Origin: Bacteroidota bacterium
GTDB lineage: Bacteria; Bacteroidota; Bacteroidia; Flavobacteriales; Flavobacteriaceae
Length of the DNA stretch: 5,884 bases
Direction: 5' to 3'
Assembly: GCA_947468985.1 (NCBI GenBank)
Contig: CANINJ010000131.1
Location: 1-5,884, forward strand
The position numbers and the translations under genes were made by a program. Positions within the stretch are counted from its first letter, which is position 1, and every line of letters starts with the position of its first letter. Below are positions 1 to 4,639 of this stretch, in pieces. Under the pieces are notes generated by a model that worked only from the letters and a program-made list of their open reading frames with translations, had not been told where the DNA came from and ran no database searches.

Positions 1-54
1 GAAATGCAGAGTGTAAATAAAATTAAAGAGATTTTAAATAATTTCAACAAATAA
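1..54 (+). CDS. C-terminal end of an upstream gene, possibly prephenate dehydrogenase
   Basis: Frame 1 is open from the window edge to a TAA at 52-54 and encodes a 17-residue lysine-rich tail (EMQSVNKIKEILNNFNK) that looks like a C-terminal amphipathic helix. It stops 28 bases before the DAHP synthase start on the same strand, so the two genes probably share a transcript. In many Flavobacteriaceae the gene before this DAHP synthase/chorismate mutase is prephenate dehydrogenase (tyrA), and the tail fits that, but the assignment rests on remembered gene order and not on a motif. So little sequence is visible that the reading frame itself could be fortuitous, although the absence of any other good use of these bases supports it. 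Confidence 0.5.
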   Translation, partial: EMQSVNKIKEILNNFNK

Positions 55-82
55 AAATAATATAATTACAAAATAAAGTAAG

Positions 83-1165
83 ATGGAGAACAAGAAAGAA
101 ATGAGAACGTGGTTGGATGAATTCAATTTGACACATCCGTTAGTAATAGCTGGGCCTTGTAGCGCAGAAACGGAAGAACAAGTTTTGAAAATTGCACACG
201 AATTGAAAAATTCAGATGTAAGTATTTACAGAGCAGGAATTTGGAAACCGAGAACGCGTCCAGGCGGATTTGAAGGAGTTGGTGCTATTGGATTGAAATG
301 GCTTCAAAAAGCAAAGGCAGAAACGGGTTTGTTGATGGCAACAGAAGTTGCAAATGCAGCCCACGTAAAATTGGCTTTGGAACACGATATTGATGTTTTG
401 TGGATTGGAGCAAGAACGACCGTAAATCCGTTTGCCGTTCAAGAAATTGCGGATGCATTACAAAATACAGACAAAATTGTATTGGTAAAAAACCCTGTAA
501 ACCCTGATTTGGCTTTGTGGATTGGTGGAGTAGAACGTTTGTATAATGCAGGAATTAAAAAATTGGGAGTAATTCACAGAGGTTTTTCTACGTACGAAAA
601 AACGAAATATAGAAACATTCCAGAATGGCAAATTGCAATTGAATTGCAAAGTCGTTTCCCGGATTTGCCTTTAATTTGTGATCCTTCACACATTACGGGA
701 CGTCGCGATATGATTTTAGAAGTGTCTCAACAAGCATTAGATTTAAATTATGACGGATTGATTATCGAAACACATATTGACCCAGATAATGCTTGGAGCG
801 ATGCGGCCCAACAAGTAACTCCGACAACTTTAAAACAAATTTTCAACGATTTAAGAATTAGAAAAGTCACAACAGAAGAAGACGATTACAATACTGAAAT
901 GATTAAGTTGCGAGCCAATATTGATATTGCAGATTCTAAATTATTAGAATTATTGGGCAATAGAATGAAAGTTGCTGAACAAATTGGCGCGTTGAAAAAA
1001 TCTAAAAATGTTGCTGTTTTACAAAATAAAAGGTGGAATGAAATTCTTGGTAAGATGGTACTTGACGGAGAAGAAAAAGGGTTAAGCGAAGAATTCATTT
1101 TGAGATTATTTAAGGCAATTCACCAAGAAAGTATTGGTCATCAGGAAAAAATAATGAATAACTAA
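83..1165 (+). CDS. Bifunctional DAHP synthase (type I-beta) / chorismate mutase (AroQ)
   Basis: This 360-residue cytoplasmic enzyme should condense phosphoenolpyruvate with erythrose 4-phosphate to DAHP, the first shikimate step, and also rearrange chorismate to prephenate. Residues about 15-260 form the TIM-barrel synthase: IAGPCSAE with likely metal ligand C26, KPRTRPGG at 55-62, HRGF at 165-168, CDPSHITGRR with H203, then E229 and D240, matching the Cys-His-Glu-Asp metal set of the family. Residues about 270-355 form a helical AroQ mutase that aligns without gaps to the E. coli P-protein mutase: R277, R294, K305, R317, S350 and Q354 match R11, R28, K39, R51, S84 and Q88. The positions of D48 and E52 carry Q314 and W318. 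There is no ACT or N-terminal regulatory domain. In Bacteroidota homologues the mutase domain is known to mediate feedback by prephenate, which may apply here. The ATG at 83 is preferred because it gives the usual N-terminus; no Shine-Dalgarno is visible. Confidence 0.96.
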   Translation: MENKKEMRTWLDEFNLTHPLVIAGPCSAETEEQVLKIAHELKNSDVSIYRAGIWKPRTRPGGFEGVGAIGLKWLQKAKAETGLLMATEVANAAHVKLALEHDIDVLWIGARTTVNPFAVQEIADALQNTDKIVLVKNPVNPDLALWIGGVERLYNAGIKKLGVIHRGFSTYEKTKYRNIPEWQIAIELQSRFPDLPLICDPSHITGRRDMILEVSQQALDLNYDGLIIETHIDPDNAWSDAAQQVTPTTLKQIFNDLRIRKVTTEEDDYNTEMIKLRANIDIADSKLLELLGNRMKVAEQIGALKKSKNVAVLQNKRWNEILGKMVLDGEEKGLSEEFILRLFKAIHQESIGHQEKIMNN

Positions 1166-1176
1166 AACACGAAATA

Positions 1177-1210
1177 ATTATATTAATGTTATTTATTAAT
1201 TTAATATAAT
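1177..1210. repeat. A+T-only inverted repeat after the DAHP synthase gene
   Basis: ATTATATTAA (1177-1186) is perfectly complementary to TTAATATAAT (1201-1210) around a 14-base loop, starting 12 bases after the stop codon. It could form a weak hairpin at the end of the transcript, but the stem has no G-C pair and no T-run follows it, so I do not call it an intrinsic terminator. The rest of the 207-base spacer (1166-1372) is A+T-rich with long T-runs and holds no gene that I can see. Confidence 0.35.
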
Positions 1211-1300
1211 AAGAAATATACTGAGTTTATCGTAAATAATTGGGATATTTATTAGGCATCTTAAAAATAATTATGTTTTTTAATTTTTTTTATTGTAACA

Positions 1301-1328
1301 TTGTATACTAATAAAACATTAACATTTG
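1301..1328 (+). promoter_or_regulatory. Possible promoter for the first secreted-protein gene
   Basis: TTG at 1301-1303 is followed after 16 bases by TAACATTTG at 1320-1328. This approximates the Bacteroidota housekeeping promoter (TTG or TTTG, then TANNTTTG), but with one extra base inside the downstream box and a spacer at the short end. It would give a leader of about 35-40 bases before the start near 1373. A promoter is expected here because the gene follows a 207-base gap, but in such A+T-rich DNA a near match is weak evidence. Confidence 0.3.
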
Positions 1329-1372
1329 CTTAAATCTTAAAAGGGCTGATTATATTGCACTAACAAAAAAAA

Positions 1373-2074
1373 ATGATTATGAAAAACCTTAATTACATAA
1401 AGTCTCCAACAGAAAAAATCAATTTACTTTTTATTGTTTATTGTTTCTTATTTTTTTCTGTAAACTCTTTTTGTCAAGAAATCCGTCAAGTTAAAAGAAC
1501 TGTCGTTGGAAATGGCACCTCAATAATTAGAGAAAATATCGATCAAAATAAAGAATTTAATTTTTTTAGAGATTGGAGTAAAATCGCGTTATTAAAATCA
1601 GGAATAGGAGAAACAGTTGAGCTTTTTCCAGTAGTTTTTATTGTACCCGATAAAAAAATTGAACTTTATGGACTTCAATTGGACGTAGAAGTAAAACCTC
1701 AAAAGGCTGGAATTGAAATTGAAAATTCGGGTTCTATATTTAATTTGGTAAATAAAAACTTTATTAAAAGGTCTATTTTTATTGATAAAGCGGATGTGTC
1801 AAGATTAATTACAGGTATTCAAAGAGATGTTATCCCAGAAATTAAAAACATTTATAAAAAAAAATCTAAAGAATATGTTTTTAAATCTAACGAATTATTT
1901 TTTTCTTTTTTTATCTACGAAAAAAAGGCAAGAATTACAATGCATATTATTGATTATGGTCCAGCCGGCGTTTCTAAGGATGGTGACCAAATAGAATTTT
2001 GGACAGAGTCTAAAGTTGATGATATCCCAGAATTTTTAGAAACATTAAAGGATTTATATTCTACGATGAAGTAA
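1373..2074 (+). CDS. Predicted secreted protein of unknown function
   Basis: I do not recognise the family of this 233-residue protein. The N-terminus reads as a signal peptide: a basic/polar stretch to about residue 17, a hydrophobic core at 18-30 (LLFIVYCFLFFSV), then NSFC before QE at 35-36, the Q-after-cleavage pattern common in Flavobacteriaceae. Phe precedes Cys34, so it is not a proper lipobox and export by signal peptidase I is more likely than lipoprotein anchoring. The mature part is lysine- and isoleucine-rich, seems to alternate strands and helices, has no further clear membrane segment and no type IX secretion sorting domain. The C-terminal part contains a WTESKVDDIPEFLETL stretch that looks helical. 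Translation may start at Met1 (1373) or at Met3 (1379), where MKNL looks like a more natural signal-peptide start. The gene is richer in A and T than the biosynthetic genes on either side, suggesting a lineage-specific or acquired gene. Confidence 0.8.
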   Translation: MIMKNLNYIKSPTEKINLLFIVYCFLFFSVNSFCQEIRQVKRTVVGNGTSIIRENIDQNKEFNFFRDWSKIALLKSGIGETVELFPVVFIVPDKKIELYGLQLDVEVKPQKAGIEIENSGSIFNLVNKNFIKRSIFIDKADVSRLITGIQRDVIPEIKNIYKKKSKEYVFKSNELFFSFFIYEKKARITMHIIDYGPAGVSKDGDQIEFWTESKVDDIPEFLETLKDLYSTMK

Positions 2075-2144
2075 TACAATAAATGGGATGGTGTTTCCGA
2101 AAATATTGTAAAAAGCATTTAGTGTCTAATTAAATTAATATAAA

Positions 2145-2504
2145 ATGAAAAAAATATTTTTAACAATTTGTATTCTACTTGTTTCATTTTCAATAGTCGC
2201 TCAAACTAAAAAGTATTGTGTTGAAAGCTACAAAGGGAAATATCAAATTTCTTTATCGGATGACGGAACACATAAGGCTTATTTTAATTTATATAACAAT
2301 AGTGGCGAACTATTAAAAATGACTCAAGGAGAGTGGTCTATAAGAGACGAAGGGGTTTATGGAGCAGCATATAGATTAACTTTTGACTTTACAGGAGTCA
2401 ATTCAAATTTGCCATCTATGAAATTTACTTGTCAATATGATGGTTCAGGTCAATTACAAGCTTTGATTGATAATCAAGATAGAACTTGGGAAATGTGTAG
2501 GTAG
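2145..2504 (+). CDS. Small predicted secreted protein of unknown function
   Basis: This 119-residue product begins with a clear signal peptide: MKK, a hydrophobic core at 4-18, and a probable cleavage at SIVA|Q (after residue 19), leaving about 100 exported residues. The mature part contains three cysteines (C25, C96, C118) and alternating hydrophobic and polar residues that suggest a small beta-rich domain; W63 and W115 are other notable residues. The Cys near each end could form a disulfide after export, but three cysteines leave one unpaired. I cannot assign a family; lipocalin-like or other small beta-barrel folds are only a guess. It lies 70 bases after the preceding secreted-protein gene on the same strand, with no terminator visible between them, so co-transcription is plausible. 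The start has the A-rich upstream context usual in this group and no Shine-Dalgarno. Confidence 0.8.
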   Translation: MKKIFLTICILLVSFSIVAQTKKYCVESYKGKYQISLSDDGTHKAYFNLYNNSGELLKMTQGEWSIRDEGVYGAAYRLTFDFTGVNSNLPSMKFTCQYDGSGQLQALIDNQDRTWEMCR

Positions 2505-2519
2505 TTTTAATTATCTTTG
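2486..2519 (+). promoter_or_regulatory. Possible promoter overlapping the end of the small secreted-protein gene
   Basis: TATCTTTG at 2512-2519 is an exact match to the TANNTTTG box of Bacteroidota promoters, with TTG at 2486-2488 lying 23 bases upstream, the upper end of the accepted spacing. A transcript starting near 2525 would contain no sizeable open frame and would reach the terminator at 2691-2719, or read through to rsgA. Chance matches are common in such A+T-rich sequence. Confidence 0.25.
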
Positions 2520-2520
2520 A

Positions 2521-2548
2521 TTTATAAAAATTGGTTTATAAATTTTGG
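2521..2548. repeat. 14-base imperfect tandem duplication
   Basis: TTTATAAAAATTGG (2521-2534) is followed directly by TTTATAAATTTTGG (2535-2548), 12 of 14 bases identical. It lies in the 263-base spacer (2505-2767) before rsgA, in which I see no protein gene. Confidence 0.55.
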
Positions 2549-2609
2549 ATCTTTTAAAAACAAGTTTGAAACTAAATTAGAATAAATAAAAAGATTCAGA
2601 ATGAATTAG

Positions 2610-2641
2610 ATTTTCCTAATTTTTAATTTTCCTAATTGTTA
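2610..2641. repeat. 16-base tandem duplication
   Basis: ATTTTCCTAATTTTTA (2610-2625) is followed directly by ATTTTCCTAATTGTTA (2626-2641), differing at a single base. The near identity suggests a recent slippage duplication or a two-copy binding site in the spacer upstream of rsgA. Confidence 0.7.
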
Positions 2642-2690
2642 ATATGAACGAAGCTTGCAAATACTAAATGATTTTTATTGCTAAATATTT

Positions 2691-2719
2691 AAAAGTTGTC
2701 ATAAATGGCAACTTTTTTT
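2691..2719 (+). terminator. Rho-independent terminator upstream of rsgA
   Basis: AAAAGTTGTC (2691-2700) pairs with GGCAACTTTT (2707-2716) as a 10-base stem with one G-T wobble and a six-base loop (ATAAAT), and the 3' arm runs into seven consecutive T residues (2713-2719). This is the most convincing terminator in the window. It would end transcripts from the secreted-protein pair, about 190 bases after the second stop codon, and separate them from rsgA. The opposite orientation has a poorer T-run, so the plus strand is preferred. Confidence 0.75.
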
Positions 2720-2755
2720 ATGGAATAATAGTTCCCGTTTTTCCTTAAAAAGACT

Positions 2756-2763
2756 TAATTTTG
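2756..2763 (+). promoter_or_regulatory. Candidate -7 box directly before rsgA
   Basis: TAATTTTG matches the Bacteroidota TANNTTTG element exactly and ends four bases before the rsgA ATG. With the usual distance from this box, transcription would begin at or very near the start codon, giving a leaderless or almost leaderless mRNA. No good TTG element is visible at the expected upstream distance, where the sequence is around GTTCCCG. Placement just after a strong terminator supports an independent promoter for rsgA. Confidence 0.5.
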
Positions 2764-2767
2764 CCAA

Positions 2768-3748
2768 ATGACAGGACTCGTTTATAAATCTACTGGAAGT
2801 TGGTACACTGTAAAATCTGAACAAGGTGATTTTATAGAATGCCGTATGAAAGGGAAATTCCGAATTAAAGGAATTAAAAGCACAAACCCAATAGCGGTGG
2901 GCGATTGGGTAGATTATGAACTCGAAGAAACTTCCGATACGGTAACGGGTACGATTCATAATATTCACGACCGAAAGAATTATATCGTTCGGAAATCGGT
3001 GAATTTATCACATCAAATGCATATTATTGCCTCAAATATTGATAGAGTTTTTCTTCTAATTACTATAAATAATCCGACTACAACTACTAATTTTATCGAT
3101 AGGTTTTTGGTAACTGCTGAAGCATATGGAATTGAGACTGTTTTGGTTTTTAATAAAATAGATACTTTTGACGAAGCTACATTAGAAGAACAATTGTATA
3201 TGCAGCATATTTACCAAGAAATTGGTTATCAATGTTTGCGAGTTTCCTCTACTGAAATGAAAGGAATTGAAGCGTTAAAAGAACTTATGATTGGAAAAGT
3301 AAGTATGTTTTCGGGGCATTCTGGTGTTGGTAAATCAACATTGGTAAATGCAATGGAACCTAATTTACATTTAAAAACTAAGGTTATTTCCGAACAAAGT
3401 AAGCAAGGACAACACACAACAACTTTTGCAGAAATGTACGATTTGAGTTTTGATGCAAGAATTATCGACACACCTGGAATTAAAGGTTTTGGGATTGTAG
3501 ATATGGAAAAAGAAGAAATTAGCGGTTATTTTCCAGAGTTTTTTAAGTTGAAAGACCAATGCAGATTTAATAATTGTTTGCATAAAGACGAACCACATTG
3601 CGCTATAAAAGCGGCATTAGAAAAAGATGAAATCCCTTGGTCGCGTTATAAAAGTTACCTTAAAATATTAGAAGGAGACGAAGAAAATTTCCGTACGGAT
3701 ATTTATAATGAAGACAGAATTGCAAGTGATGAAACGAGGAATAAGTAA
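2768..3748 (+). CDS. rsgA: Ribosome small-subunit biogenesis GTPase RsgA
   Basis: RsgA (YjeQ/EngC) is a circularly permuted GTPase that acts late in 30S subunit maturation, its GTP hydrolysis being stimulated by the ribosome. The 326-residue product shows the full family order: an N-terminal OB-fold (about residues 1-70, including GDWVDYE), then the permuted G motifs with G4 first (NKID, 129-132), the G1 P-loop GHSGVGKST at 183-191, the G2-region threonines in GQHTTTF, and G3 DTPG at 234-237. The C-terminal zinc knuckle is C265, C270, H272 and C278, in the usual C-X4-C-X-H-X5-C spacing, followed by a helical tail. Length is normal and no key residue is missing. MTGLVYKSTGSWY is the typical Flavobacteriaceae N-terminus, which supports the ATG at 2768 even though it has no Shine-Dalgarno. 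It follows a terminator and is separated from dtd by 103 bases, so it may be transcribed alone. Confidence 0.97.
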   Translation: MTGLVYKSTGSWYTVKSEQGDFIECRMKGKFRIKGIKSTNPIAVGDWVDYELEETSDTVTGTIHNIHDRKNYIVRKSVNLSHQMHIIASNIDRVFLLITINNPTTTTNFIDRFLVTAEAYGIETVLVFNKIDTFDEATLEEQLYMQHIYQEIGYQCLRVSSTEMKGIEALKELMIGKVSMFSGHSGVGKSTLVNAMEPNLHLKTKVISEQSKQGQHTTTFAEMYDLSFDARIIDTPGIKGFGIVDMEKEEISGYFPEFFKLKDQCRFNNCLHKDEPHCAIKAALEKDEIPWSRYKSYLKILEGDEENFRTDIYNEDRIASDETRNK

Positions 3749-3751
3749 TTT

Positions 3752-3779
3752 AATTATGAGTTATGAATTATAAGTTATT
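3752..3779. repeat. 14-base tandem repeat after rsgA
   Basis: AATTATGAGTTATG (3752-3765) is followed by AATTATAAGTTATT (3766-3779), 12 of 14 bases identical. Such TTATGAATTATGAG-type strings are, from memory, frequent in intergenic DNA of Flavobacteriaceae; this was not checked by search. Confidence 0.55.
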
Positions 3780-3801
3780 TCAAAAATAATAATTTTGAAA
3801 T
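3777..3801 (+). terminator. Weak hairpin after rsgA, possible terminator
   Basis: ATTTCAAAA (3777-3785) pairs with TTTTGAAAT (3793-3801) across a seven-base loop, and four T residues run on from the 3' arm before a G. The stem has one G-C pair only, so termination would be inefficient. The same bases contain TAATTTTG (3790-3797), an exact TANNTTTG box that could instead belong to a dtd promoter, although no upstream TTG is visible at the right distance. Confidence 0.3.
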
Positions 3802-3802
3802 T

Positions 3803-3830
3803 TTGTCATTCTGACGAAGGAAGAATCTCA
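3803..3830. repeat. Interspersed-repeat-like element before dtd
   Basis: The 28 bases contain TGTCATTCTGACGAAGGAAG followed by AATCTCA. They resemble a short element (TGTCATTCTGA...GAAGAATCT) that I recall as a common dispersed intergenic repeat in Bacteroidota. It carries a short inverted repeat, ATTCT (3808-3812) and AGAAT (3822-3826), around a nine-base loop. Its base composition is clearly less A+T-rich than the adjoining spacer. No function is assigned. Confidence 0.5.
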
Positions 3831-3851
3831 TAATAATACAAACCAATTAAT

Positions 3852-4307
3852 ATGAAAGCAGTTTTACAACGTGTATCAAAAGCATCGGTTGAAATAAACA
3901 ATAGCATAGTAGCAAATATTAATTTTGGACTTTTAGTTTTAGTTGGAATTGAAGATGCAGATACACAAGAAGACATTCATTGGCTTAGCCAAAAAATTGT
4001 AAACCTTCGCGTTTTTGGAGATGAAAACAGCGTAATGAATTTATCTGTAAAAGATATTCAAGGCGATATTATTGTAGTAAGCCAATTTACATTGCATGCC
4101 AATACAAAAAAAGGAAATAGACCTTCCTATATTAAAGCATCAAAACCCGAAATTGCCATTCCATTATATGAGAATTTTGTTCAACAAATGGAATTAGAAT
4201 TAGATAAAAAAATCCAAACTGGAAAATTTGGCGCCGATATGAAAGTAGCAATTGTAAATGATGGACCGGTAACTATAATTATTGATAGTAAAAATAAAAA
4301 CCTATGA
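3852..4307 (+). CDS. dtd: D-aminoacyl-tRNA deacylase
   Basis: DTD hydrolyses the ester bond of D-amino acids mischarged onto tRNA (and of glycine on tRNA-Ala), freeing the tRNA for correct charging; it is a cytoplasmic homodimer. The 151-residue product has the usual bacterial length and both signature motifs: SQFTLHA starting at S77, and NDGPVT at 136-141, whose Gly-Pro pair is the cross-subunit chiral filter of the family. MKAVLQRVSKASVEI at the N-terminus and FGADMKV before the GPVT motif are also typical. The ATG at 3852 is the conserved start; upstream sequence is A-rich without a Shine-Dalgarno. The last codon and stop overlap the next gene in an ATGA, so dtd and the MazG-like gene are probably translated in a coupled fashion. 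Confidence 0.97.
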   Translation: MKAVLQRVSKASVEINNSIVANINFGLLVLVGIEDADTQEDIHWLSQKIVNLRVFGDENSVMNLSVKDIQGDIIVVSQFTLHANTKKGNRPSYIKASKPEIAIPLYENFVQQMELELDKKIQTGKFGADMKVAIVNDGPVTIIIDSKNKNL

Positions 4308-4630
4308 ACCTAAGAAACTCCCAACTAGAAGTTGACAATTGGATCAAAGAACACGGTGTTCGTTACTTTAACGAACTTACAAATATGGCCCAACTTACTG
4401 AGGAAGTAGGCGAAGTGGCGCGAATTATTGCTCGTCGTTATGGCGAACAATCCGAGAAAGAATCTGATAAAAACAAAGACTTAGGAGAAGAACTTGCCGA
4501 TGTGGTATTTGTGGTTTTGTGTCTCGCAAATCAAACAGGAATTGATTTGCAAGCTGCTTTTGACAAAAAAATGGATTTGAAATCGGTTCGTGATAAAGAC
4601 AGGCATCATAATAATGAGAAACTTCATTAA
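4304..4630 (+). CDS. MazG-like nucleotide pyrophosphohydrolase
   Basis: This 108-residue protein belongs to the all-alpha NTP pyrophosphohydrolase superfamily, single-domain MazG-like branch. The metal-binding signature is complete: E34-x-x-E37 within LTEEVGEVAR and E63-x-x-D66 within GEELADVVF, with a following helix (about 67-92) carrying K88, K89 and D91. Members hydrolyse nucleoside triphosphates to monophosphates and pyrophosphate and often remove non-canonical or damaged nucleotides; the substrate here cannot be told from sequence. It is about half the length of full MazG proteins, as expected for the single-domain type. The loop at 47-58 is rich in charged residues (E, K, S, D). It starts inside the dtd stop (ATGA overlap) and ends nine bases before aroA, so the three genes look like one operon. 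Confidence 0.9.
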   Translation: MNLRNSQLEVDNWIKEHGVRYFNELTNMAQLTEEVGEVARIIARRYGEQSEKESDKNKDLGEELADVVFVVLCLANQTGIDLQAAFDKKMDLKSVRDKDRHHNNEKLH

Positions 4631-4639
4631 TTATAAAAT

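Noticed and set aside
212..649. Minus-strand open frames within the DAHP synthase gene
   Set aside because: They are shadows of a strongly conserved plus-strand gene and are Cys- and Phe-rich in the way expected of antisense translation.
1406..1477. Lipoprotein signal at Cys34 of the first secreted protein
   Set aside because: Phe directly before the Cys does not fit a lipobox, which needs a small residue there; a signal peptidase I site is more likely.
2699..2968. Minus-strand open frame of 89 codons overlapping the start of rsgA
   Set aside because: It lies antisense to the conserved RsgA N-terminus and terminator, and its product shows no domain or sensible composition.
3749..3851. CRISPR array or riboswitch in the rsgA-dtd spacer
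   Set aside because: The tandem copies are only two, adjacent without spacers, and no known riboswitch core is recognisable.
4349..4376. Overlapping inverted repeats (GAACAC/GTGTTC and GTTCGTT/AACGAAC) early in the MazG-like gene
   Set aside because: They fall within coding sequence for a normal part of the protein, and a seven-base stem with a five-base loop is expected by chance in a window of this size.
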